Shown here piece by piece: positions 45,561 through 55,049 of a DNA stretch of 64,000 bases (position 1 is the stretch's first letter; every line of letters begins with the position of its first letter). This DNA is from Torreya grandis. Lineage: Eukaryota; Streptophyta; Pinopsida; Cupressales; Taxaceae. The notes under the pieces were generated by a model. The model was not told the DNA's origin. It was given only the letters and a program-made list of their open reading frames with translations, and searched no databases. A program made the position numbers and the translations under genes. The stretch covers positions 2,424,501 to 2,488,500 of the forward strand of contig JARHVA010001471.1 of the NCBI GenBank assembly GCA_037957365.1, in the 5' to 3' direction.

Positions 45561-46290
45561 AGACATCAGCACTTGAAGCTCATATTCTATTTGAGTCTTC
45601 AGGCAGGGGTAATTACTTCTTGACCATAGAGGATGTTCACATTTATATAGACAAAAGTCATGTAGGTGGTGATCCTAAAATTGATTCAAAGAAGACATCA
45701 AAAGAATTGGTAGGTCGAAGTACAAATGAAAAAGGATCTTCCATCTCTAATGAAGAGAAATCTGATAGAAGATCAGTTTTTGATGATGTTTAGATCCTAG
45801 AATTTGATGGCAGCAATTCTTATACCAATGTTGGAGCCAGAATTGTGTTGATATCTCCTCAAGGAGATATTTTTCCTTCTTCATACAAGTTGCAGTCTGG
45901 CATCACCAACAACGCTCCTGAGTATGAATCGTTGATGCTCAGATTGAAGGCTTCTCAAGACAAAGATGTCAAACTCCTTCATGTCAAAGGAGATGCTAAG
46001 CTAATGGTTTGTCAGGTGTTTGATACTGACAATCAAATTATGTGCTTCACTGGACTAGAAGAGTAACAAGATATGGTGGTGGACCATGCTACTACACGCC
46101 AAAGTCAAGAAAAGAAGATCTTCTGTAAGAGAGCAAGGACTTATGGTTTTCAGATTGGAGACCACGTCTTGCCATGGGGCAATAAGAGAGAACCAAAAGG
46201 AATACATAGAAAATGTGCTTCTTGGTGGAGAGCTCCATTCACCCATCACTGATTCTGAGGAGAAAATGGTTTCTTGCTAGTTTATCAGGA
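45561..46290 (+). pseudogene. RNase H fragment fused to pol C-terminal tail; RT and integrase deleted
   Basis: 45795-46020 reads ILEFDGSNSYTNVGARIVLI, then SPQGDIFPSSYKLQSGITNN, APEYESLMLRLKASQD and LLHVKGDAKLMVCQV. This is the RNase H-like pattern of Tat-type gypsy pol (fDGs....gaG.vl.sP.g, tNN.aEYea l..gl, v.gD..l...Qv). It is preceded by the protease linker instead of the RT, and followed within 150 bp by FQIGDHVLPWG, LVYQDRMPFSLSHSG and HLKRFN, the end of pol after integrase. Two deletions, removing RT and integrase, therefore account for the short element. Confidence 0.7.
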
Positions 46291-46559
46291 TAGAATGCCA
46301 TTTTCATTGTCTCATAGTGGGTAGCATTTGAAGCGCTTCAATTCTTGAAGCATCAAATAAGATCATCTGTACATATGTATATTTTTATAGTCTTTAGTTC
46401 TATTTTCTACTTTTTGTTTTCATTTTTGGCACCTTTTTTTTTTTGGTAGCATGACTCCATAGCCCAATGGTATACTTTAAAGCACTGAAGATTCTGGTTT
46501 CTACTCCCCTCAGTTGTTCCAAAATTCCAACTGAAAGAAGTTATCCAACTGGAGCCAGC

Positions 46560-49067
46560 TATTGTTCCTAAAGTCCGTCACTCATTTTTAGGACAACACA
46601 TGAACTATTTTTGGTCTTGCAAGCCAAAAAATTCTCTCTTCCATTTGTAGAGTAAAATACTCTACATTTTATTTTGAGTTTCAGTTGTGCACTCCAAGTT
46701 TTGTCCCTGCACGTTTCAGTTTTGAAGCAGTAAGGGTTATGACACAGGGCACGGATTTTTCTTTTTTCATGGGTCTTTCATTTTGCCTAAAGTTTTGTCT
46801 AAGTCTCAAAGTTGAGCAGAAGTTGCCAAGTGTCATATGCTGGGACACATTATAATTTGTTTTTAAAAAGCAGCGAAATGTGTCACGTGTCTTGTTATAA
46901 CTCAGTAGAGCGAGACAAGTGTATGCATCCAATTTTTAAAGTTCCTTATAAAGCTTCTCTCAGAGTCCCACGGAGGGTGCCAAGTGGAAAATGCGGAAGG
47001 TTTTAATATGTTTTTATAAATGTAGCAGAAGTCACTACGTGTCCCTTGTAAAGCTTGGTAGAAGCTGCCAAGTGTCAACTTCTGCAGTTTCTTCCTTTTT
47101 GTTTCGCTATTGAGTAAGGACTATGGTGAGCCCCAGGTGAGTTGCTAAAGTCAGCGGAGCGCACCAAGTGTCATCATTCATGTGAATCCAAAGAGTCCCA
47201 AATGTTTCATAGTGTTTCTAAAGCACAGTGGAATCTGCCATGTGTCATCTTCCATAGGACTCTCAAAAGGTATCTAAAAGCTTCTATAAGTTAAGCGGAT
47301 ACTGCTAAGTGTCCTCCCCTGTTTCATAGTGAAATATGCCACATGTCACTTGTTGAGATCAGTGGAAAGTGCCACCTGTCCCCATTCCCATTTTGAAGCT
47401 GCTCAGGTAAGAAGTATCGTGGGTCCCATTTTATGTAAGTTGATAAAGTTTCAAAGTAGTGGACTGTGATAGATGTCCAAGACGGAGCACTCCCAATACA
47501 AAGACACAGTAAAAAGGATGAAGCCCGATGTAAAGCGGCCAAAGCAAGCGAGAAAGACACGAAGGAACATTTCCTTCAGACAAAATGTCTGAAGGAATTC
47601 CTTTAGACATTTTGTCTGAAGGAATTAAAACCTGAAGACCGCTCGAAGCTGAAGCAATTACCGAAGAAGATGACAGGCCTGCAGACGTCAAAGTTGAGCA
47701 TCACGAACTAACCGTTGGGATTCGAACATCCGATGACGTCCCAACAGCCATCAAATTTAGGACAACCAATAGGCTGTTGGCTTTCAAATGATGATGGACC
47801 TGAAGACATCAAATTTTGTGACAATAAAGTATCTGTTGATCTTTGCAGATTTATATGCGGACCCGAAGGCATTTAATGACTTTCAGGCCGAAAGGAAGAA
47901 CCGCTGAGAGGAGGAACCAAAAGATAGCTCGAGGGCTCAAATCATAGTAGAAAGAGGGAAAGGCTAAAATATCTATGAAGTATTTATTCCAGTAGGTGGA
48001 ACAATTCACCAGGTAGATTTTTGAGCCCTTAAACATTGAAGACATGTCATGTTTGTCTCCCACGAAGTAATGACAAAATGGATAGCTGCACAGACATCAA
48101 GAAAAGGACCAGATAACTCATGCTAAGGAGAAGACATTTGGGATGGATTGACACACCACAGTTAAGGCTGATGCCCTGTTCTAGTATGGGCCCCTGATAG
48201 AACTGAAAATGCATTCAAGGCATTGAATCCACAGCATGGGCCATTCCATGAAACAAAGCTGTTATATATTGTAATCTCTCTCATTGTTGAAATGGAGATC
48301 TTTTTTTAATATAGAAGCAAAAATCTGTCCAAATTGAAAGATGATTACTGAGACTTTGAGCTCAGATTGTTGATCATATTACTTTATCTAAATGAGAAAG
48401 CAAGTTACTTTCAGACTTTATGTTGTGATAGCTTGTGTTATCTTAGGAAATTGTTCTTATGTATGTTTCCTAGGAGCATTCTTATTTATTTAATTTGACA
48501 AGAAGAACTAGTGGAAATAATCAAGATGTCCTGAAGCTAGTTATTTTCAGCCTTTGTGATGTCATAGTTGTCTTCAGTGTGTTTTTAGTTTCTTTCTGTG
48601 TAAAGGATCTTGGGATGACTTTGTGCCCCCATTAGCCTTCGTATTTCAATCTTTGGGCAGTTGAGGTGGAGACTTTGTGTTCCATTTTATCCTGTTGGTT
48701 ATTGCGCTTTTGTTACCAATTACTTGTCACTACCTGAAAGAACTCCTACTATTTTCTGCAAGATCACTTCTCAAAGAAGAGAAGTGCCTTCAGTGTTTTC
48801 ACTAGGATTTTCTCTTTTGTTTGTGAACATCATCTCTGAAAAAAGAGAGATGGATGGTGTAGTCCTACCCCTGAGTGTTATTTTTTGCTTATATATATAG
48901 TATATAGCTCCTCATAGTTATAAGGGAACCTCCCCTTGATGAGAGGAGAGATTTGTCCCCTTTTGATGTGGTAAACCTGCACATCTAGCCGACCAATCTC
49001 CCTATGTTGTGGTTGAAATCACCTATTTTTCTCATTAGTTAGCTGGTGAAAAATTATTCAACCAACA
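46560..49067 (+). repeat. right LTR of the nested element
   Basis: Partner of 40514-43052. Starts TATTGTTCCTAAAG (TG eroded to TA) and ends CAACCAACA. It retains CpG-containing forms of the U3 motifs that are lost in the left copy, and the better-preserved 46-bp inverted repeat (47574-47619). Confidence 0.9.
47573..47626. repeat. back-to-back inverted repeats forming a larger palindrome in the LTR
   Basis: CCTTCAGACA (47573-47582), AAA, TGTCTGAAGG (47586-47595) is a perfect 10-bp hairpin. It is followed at once by AATTCCTTTAGACA (47596-47609), TTT, TGTCTGAAGGAATT (47613-47626), a 14-bp hairpin with one mismatch. The pair is itself a palindrome centred on GGAATTCC. The left LTR has a mutated version at the same place. 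Confidence 0.85.
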
Positions 49068-49072
49068 GACAA

Positions 49073-49391
49073 CAGCACCAGAAATTGGACACCCTAGGTT
49101 TCAGTGCTATAGTCCTATTTGGGCGTTGTTGTCCAAAGGGTCCAGTACTTGGGGAGATATAATAAGCATGGAAAGAGTAACCTGGGTCAGTAAGGGTTAA
49201 GTTTGGAAAGCTACGAATGACTGACAATGGTCAAAAAGTTGTCTAGGGTATAAAACAAGACCAAGGCAAATCAAACAAAAAGACATGGCTAGATGTGAAT
49301 AACACTCATATTCTCCAATCAAAGTCTCCTATGAAAGCAATGTGAAAAGACATGATATGTGTGGTTGCTTGACCAATTTAAGGTGTATATA
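49073..49391 (-). repeat. 5' (right) LTR of the gag-only element, second part
   Basis: Continues the LTR after the nested element: CAGCACCAGAAATTGGACACC to GGTGTATATA, matching 30918-31241. Confidence 0.85.
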
Positions 49392-50165
49392 TTATTCTTC
49401 ATATTCAAAGCCAGACAAAGAAGGTCCATTTGGAACTTAACCAGCTCCATCATTTGATCGATCACTGGGGAATACTTCGTGCACAATCAACCATGAACTT
49501 CCTGAGCCCCCACGACATCCTTCGCCCCTATCAGGGACGAGGGCATGGGCCACATCAGTAGTGGTCCAAAACCAGACACAAGAGTCACTCTCCATGACGG
49601 TCACCACCTTGTTGGTTTTCTCCTCATTGTGGTGGCCCAAATGGCTCGTCTAGATCTAGGGGTGATGGCAGGGGCTGGGGATCTCCTCCCCTGTCCCATA
49701 AAGGTGACATCAGACGCTGGAATCTGCCTTCCCAAGGAAAATTCCCACACCTAGCTCTTGGAATTTCCCTTGAAAGAAATCAATATGAGACTTTAGAGGT
49801 TTAGCAAACATTGGATGGGAGTCCTTACCTATTGACAAGGATCCTTCTACCTTGGGAGGATGGGGTGGTGAGCCTCGAGATATGTTGTCTCCTCCACATC
49901 CTCCGACGTCCATGTTTGTTGTGACTGCTTAATTTTTATCATTATTGTTATTTTTACTTTGCTCTCTCTGGTCTGTTGTCAAACCACTGATGTGATGTAA
50001 TCTTTTATGGGTGTGATCATTTTCTGACTCATCCCGAAGTCTATGTTTTTTCTTGGTGTGATTTTACACATGAAATATGAATTTTCCACCTTTTTTTCGT
50101 ATGATTAACGTTGTACCATATCTTATTTTATAAACATATAGACACTTTTCAATATAAAAAAATGC
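49392..50165 (+). pseudogene. LINE3, 3' part
   Basis: Resumes the LINE where LINE1 is at 6345: ATTCAAAGCCAGACAAAGAAGG, then GAGCCCCCACGACATCCTTC, the CATGTTTGTTGTGACTGCTTAA block and GTAATCTTTTATGGGTG. It ends with an A run near 50160. Together with 28000-30221 it makes one LINE of about the same length and deletion structure as LINE1. Confidence 0.8.
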
Positions 50166-51300
50166 CCATTAAACCATACATTTTCGAAACAATTGATAGA
50201 AAAAACACTTTCTGTAAACACATGTATTCGACACATATAAACACAGAAAGTACATTCATGAAGACGTGTATATTTTGTCACCACTTGTTGTCAATTGCAT
50301 TCGCTTACCAAAAAAAACCTTCCAATGAAGGACTTCAAATTTAATTCTACCTGAAATCAACTGAAAAAAGAAAAATGAGCGTGTAAAAAAATCTTAAATC
50401 TGCACGGAAGGAGATGCTTTCTATGGTATTACGTTGGATATCAAGATAAATTGTTTCTGCCATTATCAGACTTACGGAGCATGTACAGGCTTTTGTGGAT
50501 CTAAAATTGTGAAAAAGGTTGTTTACAGAAACATAGATCTGAACGAAAAGAGAAATCAATGGTGTGAATCAAACAACTTCACAGAGAAATTAATAACCAC
50601 TTAACAGTAAATTTATTCATACATGGAAAATATCGAACAGGAAACAAATATAAACATTGATTACGTTAATCTTCAGAATTGCTCTAACATCATTTCCCAA
50701 ACCTATTTTCCCACAGGGGATGTTTATTGATGAGTAGAAAGGGGTAAAGCCGCTGCCTTTTCCTTTCTTCCGCCATTAGTAGAGGCGGCCTGCTCAGCCG
50801 ACGTGCAGCATTCAATACCCCGCCCACTCATCCAAATAACATCATGGTTTACACCCTCTTACATGGTGCTCTCTTCTATGGCTGAGACTGCAGGCAACCC
50901 AAGGAAGAGGGAAAATATGCACAGATATGAAACCAGAGTAACCTTCCCGGGCATATTGTTGGACATGTTTTTTCCAGGTAGATAAGATTTTGGGTATAAA
51001 TAGATGAAATGTTTGAGGTGAAGTGTAAATCAAGTTTAGTGGGAGTCGCAGCTGGAGGGCCAAATGTGACTGTACAGTCCACTATGGGAGAGGATCGAGC
51101 ATAATGTGTAATGTGAACATTGAATGTGTATAAGAGCTTACCCACAGTAAATAGACATTAAATTATTGATTAGCATCAAAGTAGACGCGTTTCTTGGCCG
51201 TTTTTCTTGATCAGGAATTATATTTCGAATGTTTTAACAAAAGTGTACCCTCTTTTAAAAAGTATAAAGCAATTTGCATGATTGAATCTTTTGATAACAT
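50166..51300 (-). repeat. R block, copy 4, with LINE-tail junction extension
   Basis: 50166-50390 matches 7064-7284, and R proper follows with all shared landmarks and a TATA-like box at 50993-51003. The LINE tail/R junction is thus identical in both composites. Confidence 0.75.
50859..50966 (-). CDS. 35-codon frame encoding a signal peptide-like leader (R4 copy)
   Basis: ATG at 50966, stop at 50859. The product begins MSNNMPGKVTLVSY, core LCIFSLFLGLP, then AVSAIEESTM. It has more replacements than R1-R3 (Ala/Ser, Ala/Pro, Pro/Leu, Val/Gly), yet the frame, hydrophobic core and AVSAIEES end are kept. The upstream PLE4 and the TATA-like box are in the same relation as in the other copies. Confidence 0.35.
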   Translation of the reverse strand: MSNNMPGKVTLVSYLCIFSLFLGLPAVSAIEESTM

Positions 51301-51466
51301 TGAGTGGAGAATCAAATGATATTGATGTAAGGAATTCTGGTTCATCAATTTTTACTTGAAACTAAGTTCAATATATCAAGCTGAAAAACATAAATAATTT
51401 GAGGATTGAAGTATCAAAGTTTTAAATAAATAATGAATAAATATAAAAGAGTAAAAAATGGTATGT

Positions 51467-52680
51467 TCACCTTAACAAAAATAGATATTGGTTAATTGGT
51501 CTCTTTTCAATTTTAATATTCGTTTGAATTTTCGTTCTCCAATAATCATTTTTTTTAACAATTAATTTTGCCTTATCCGAAAACACATGATGTTTGATAA
51601 AATTGCAGTGTTGTGCTAATACAGAAACATCATGCCAAGAGCCATGTAGATCTCTAGTGTGCTTTTTGAGTCTGGGTTGGCACAAGAACAAGGATTGATA
51701 TCCACACTTTTTTTATGTTTCCGGTATAAAGCATCTTTAACGAAATCAAGTGACACATGAAGCGTGTTATAAGCTTTAAAGGCAATTTGTATGCTTGCAT
51801 TTTTCACAATTCTAACTACCTTCTCTAAGATTCTTTTATGTAGGGGATGGTAATCCTAGTTGTTACTGAGTTATCGTTTGAAGCTCTATGTGTTTGTGAA
51901 CTAGTTCTATGTAAGGCTCTTTCGATTTCCCACTTTTTATATCCATTTTTCATCAAGACTTCTATGAGGTATTCTTTTTCTTCTATGAAATGATACGGGT
52001 CTAAGACTCTAATAGCCTTTGATGGTGGGACTCAGTTTGTAGGTAAAAAAAATGAAGGTGTCTTCTTTCTATAAACTCCATGAGATAAAGTGTCATCTAG
52101 TTTGTTTGAGCTAAGGGTGTCAAGGAAAGGTAGGTTGTTATCTTCTTCTCTCTCCATAGTGAATTGGATTTGGTCCATTCTTCCATTTAAATAGACAAGA
52201 AATTTATCAAGTTTATCAACACCATGGTACTCTTTGGTGTTGGTATCATCTAAACATCAACCCCACAACTTGAGTTTCAATGGATAGGATTCTAAAGCTT
52301 CTGACTCTATATGTTCTATAAATAAATTTGCAACAATGGGCGATAATGATGATCACATTGCCACATCGTACATTTGCTCATAAATCTTCCCTTTGAACGT
52401 AAACATAATTCCATTAAATTTGTTGTTTGGGAGTCTGTAATGCTACAAATAACATTCATAGTTTCATCCAAATGTATTTTTACTATATAGTGATATCACA
52501 TCAAAGATTACCAAAATATCATTATAATTAAACCTTCAATCCTTGATTTTACAAACAAAGTGTTCCATATTTATAATGAAATAAAATGTGTTACCTATCA
52601 AGTGTTTTAATTTCTTGGTTTAAAAATTTACAAGAGGATAAGTGGGAGAGTTTCTTGTATTGACAATATGTCTAGGAGCA
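51467..52680 (-). pseudogene. PLE4: Penelope-like element, 5'-truncated
   Basis: Minus strand. The C-terminal part (51807-51467) holds SVDINPCSC, then a deletion removing most of YIGETWRSL, then KKHTRDLHGSWHD and a basic tail, so the GIY-YIG nuclease has lost its Tyr-Ile-Gly strand. The RT part (52600-51830) keeps the FDD-type site as CLDDTNT, with a stop just before it, and PFLDTLSSNK-like sequence. Homology to PLE1/PLE3 ends at 52680, in the SPTYPLAKF/IVNT block, so the N-terminal region is missing. Inactive. Confidence 0.8.
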
Positions 52681-52814
52681 ATGATGAGGCCACTAATTGC
52701 TTTATTTTATAGCCTCATCCATACCTAGTATATATATTTTTCTATGTAAATCCTCATGACCATCCATGACTCGTATAAATGAATGAATGAATTTATGGTT
52801 TTGTGTGTGCATAT

Positions 52815-52962
52815 AGATGTTGTGCCCAAATAAGATTCCTATATCCTTATGTTACCCCTCAAATATTTATTAAATAAAGTTACACAAGTATAATCTAATC
52901 AAAGAAAAACATCACATATATATACACACACGCACGCACGCGCGCGCGCACACACACACACA

Positions 52963-53017
<55 letters not shown>

Positions 53018-53114
53018 TGTTTTTCTTTGATTAGATTATACTTGTGTAACTTTATTTAATAAATATTTGAAGGGTAACATAAGGCTATAGGAATCTTATT
53101 TGGGCACAACATCT
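52815..53114. repeat. 300-bp palindrome: two 100-bp inverted arms around a CA/TG microsatellite
   Basis: Arms 52815-52914 and 53015-53114 are reverse complements with about two mismatches. The left arm starts AGATGTTGTGCCCAAATAAG; the right ends CTTATTTGGGCACAACATCT. The 100-bp centre is TA, CA, CG-rich, CA and TG repeats in that order and is itself self-complementary. The whole could extrude as one long hairpin. No transposase gene or TSD is evident. Confidence 0.95.
52915..53014. repeat. compound (TA)(CA)(CG)(CA)(TG) microsatellite
   Basis: Runs in the order CATATATATA, CACACGCACGCACG, CGCGCGCG, CACACACA, then about 25 TG dinucleotides from 52966. Alternating purine-pyrimidine throughout, hence Z-DNA-prone. 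Confidence 0.95.
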
Positions 53115-53170
53115 ACAGGTTGTCCATAGCCACTGCTAATTTCCATTTTTAATATATATATATATATATA

Positions 53171-53270
53171 TGATGTTTTTGTTTGATTAGATTATACTTG
53201 TGTAACTTTATTTAACAAATATTTGAAGGGTAACATAAGGCTATATGAATCTTATTTGGGCACAACATCT
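53171..53270. repeat. third copy of the palindrome arm
   Basis: Direct copy of the right arm (53015-53114) 156 bp downstream, after a TA run (53149-53170), with about four substitutions. Confidence 0.9.
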
Positions 53271-53580
53271 ATAGGTTGTCCGTAGCCACTGTTGGTTTCC
53301 ATTTGTAGGTTGCCCACAACAACTGATGGTTTCCACCTACAGGTTGCCTGTAGCCACTACAAGTTGTCTATAGCAATTGCTAGCTTCCACCTACAGGTTG
53401 CCTGTAGTAATTATTAGATTCCACCTATAGGTTATCTGTAGCCACTGCCAGTTTCCACCTGTAAATTGTTTGTAGAAACTGCTGGCTTCCACCTATAGTT
53501 TGCCCATAGCAATTGTAGGTTGTCTACATTAGTTATAGGCTTTAACCTATAGGTAACCCATAACCACTATGCAGAATAGA
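53266..53580. repeat. minisatellite, ~40-50-bp units
   Basis: Seven or so degenerate units of TTTCCACCTACAGGTTGCC followed by TGTAGCCACTGC-like sequence. Most units contain CTACAGG-TTG-CCTGTAG, a 7-bp stem with a 3-base loop. The first unit overlaps the end of the third palindrome arm. Confidence 0.8.
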
Positions 53581-53599
53581 ACTATTGTTGTGATAAAAT

Positions 53600-54465
53600 C
53601 TTAAGGGCACATCCAGTTATCTTAAGAACTGAGTGAATGATTGAAGAGGATCCTCCATAGCTATTGTATGGACTTCCCATATATAAATAATCTTGGATGT
53701 GCTACCAAAGATGAGAAAGGTAAGGATAATGGAAAGGAGATAAAAAGAAGTAAAAAAATAAAACAATATACATTGTCCTTAATCCAGTTAGGTCTAAAAC
53801 AAGTAATTTTAATTACTAACCACCTGAAGGTTGACTGGGGAAGTTTTTAAAGTATTTGTACTTTCCCTGGTTTAATGTTTTTACTTAAAGCTAATAAACT
53901 ACCTTCTATATTTAAAGGGAGAACCTAAATTATATTAGGAGTTGAATAGATAATAATAGAGTAGTAGAATTGTAGAAGTCATTGCATTCTGAATATTATA
54001 ATCTTTTGTATCAATCTTTAATTATACCAGATCTAAATAATGAAAATGTTGAGTATATAGGAAGCTTTTGTAATTCTCTCTCGAAGAATTGGAACTCAGT
54101 TTTGAATGAGGAAGGGCCCTCTCGAAAAACGTTATAGTGAAGATCCTAACCCTCTTTAGTTTAAGTGTGTTGTGTAAGTTGATTTCATTATTAGTTTGAT
54201 TATATAAAGTGTGATGCATGTGTGATTCATAAGTGTGAAGTATTTATGTATTTATATAGTTTTGTTATAATAGTTTCATAGTATAACTCTTTGGTGAAGT
54301 CAGCATAAGTTCATTGTAATGCAACTAGTGAAACATGTTAATTTATGAATCAATAATGCATATGTAGTGCTGACATATTTTAAAAGTATACACACCTAGG
54401 TTGACAATTAATATTAATCAAACTCAAGAATCTAGTAATTAACTAGGTAATAAGTATGCACAACA
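53600..54465. other. candidate 5' LTR/flank of the Athila/Tat-like element
   Basis: This lies directly upstream of the primer site at 54466 and ends TATGCACAACA, an acceptable LTR end. However, I see no match to the sequence after the polypurine tract at 62479, so it is not shown to be an LTR. No gene is recognised. Confidence 0.35.
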
Positions 54466-54540
54466 TTTTGGTGCCATTGCTAGGGATAATGTCAGTTATT
54501 GCTTTCCAGATCAATTATTAATTTCCAAGGTTGATTAATG

Positions 54541-54740
54541 CATTGTCCTACCCAACCAGATAAGTCAAGTGAGGGAACTATGGTGTCTTATGCCAGATGT
54601 CTAAGTTCCTAGATATTGATAGTGCATAAAATTTTGGATGCACTGTCTTATCTAGCTAGGCAAGTCGAGTGAAGGCACTACAATGTCTTATGAAAGATGT
54701 CTAATTTTCTAGATGTTGATGGTGCACAACTTTGAATGTC
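54541..54740. repeat. two tandem ~100-bp units in the gypsy leader
   Basis: CATTGTCCTACCCAACCAGA at 54541 is repeated as CACTGTCTTATCTAGCTAGG at 54641, and both are followed by AAGTC-AGTGA, GTGTCTTATG, AGATGTCTAA and TAGATRTTGATRGTGCA. This lies between the primer site and gag. Confidence 0.8.
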
Positions 54741-55049
54741 TCTTTGAAATCTTGTGATTTACTTAGTCAATAGTTTTTTAATTCACTTTCTTGCAAGAGT
54801 AATTTAATTTTTGCAAAGTGTGCCTTTCAATTTTTGCTTTCATTTCCTACTTTCTAGAGTAATTTTCTTGCTTTCATTTCTTACTTTGTAGAGTAATTTT
54901 CCTAATTTCAGTAGATAACTTTACTTCTTTCTATAAGTAAAATTTTAATTCCAATTATTTTGATTTTTGTACTCCTTTATTTCTCTCTTTTTTTTTTTTT
55001 TTTGCTTATTTTGGACAACCCTCTAAAACACACGAAAAACACATTAACT

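Larger units (their letters stand above)
40514..49067 (+). mobile_element. nested Ty3/gypsy (Tat-like) retrotransposon lacking RT and integrase
   Basis: An 8.55-kb element with 2.5-kb LTRs, inserted into the right LTR of the gag-only element. GACAA flanks it exactly (40509-40513 and 49068-49072). The internal region is only 3.5 kb: primer site, gag, protease, a piece of RNase H and the extreme C-terminus of pol. The long LTRs, primer-site type and RNase H form suggest the Tat lineage. It is non-autonomous. Confidence 0.9.
30222..49391 (-). mobile_element. gag-only LTR retrotransposon with antisense PMD gene, split by a nested element
   Basis: LTRs at 30222-31241 and at 39773-40513 plus 49073-49391. 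The internal region (31242-39772) is about 8.5 kb. The gag frame runs on the minus strand, so the right LTR is the 5' LTR. A polypurine tract on the minus strand (GATTAAAAGGGGGGAAAA) borders the left LTR, confirming the orientation. No protease, RT or integrase is visible. A degraded plant mobile domain gene lies on the opposite strand next to the 3' LTR. The insertion sits in LINE3 with loss of roughly 45 bp of LINE sequence, and I see no clean target duplication. Confidence 0.75.

Noticed and set aside
52915..53014. CRISPR-like or satellite array
   Set aside because: Simple dinucleotide microsatellite; no spacers and no cas genes; this is eukaryotic DNA.
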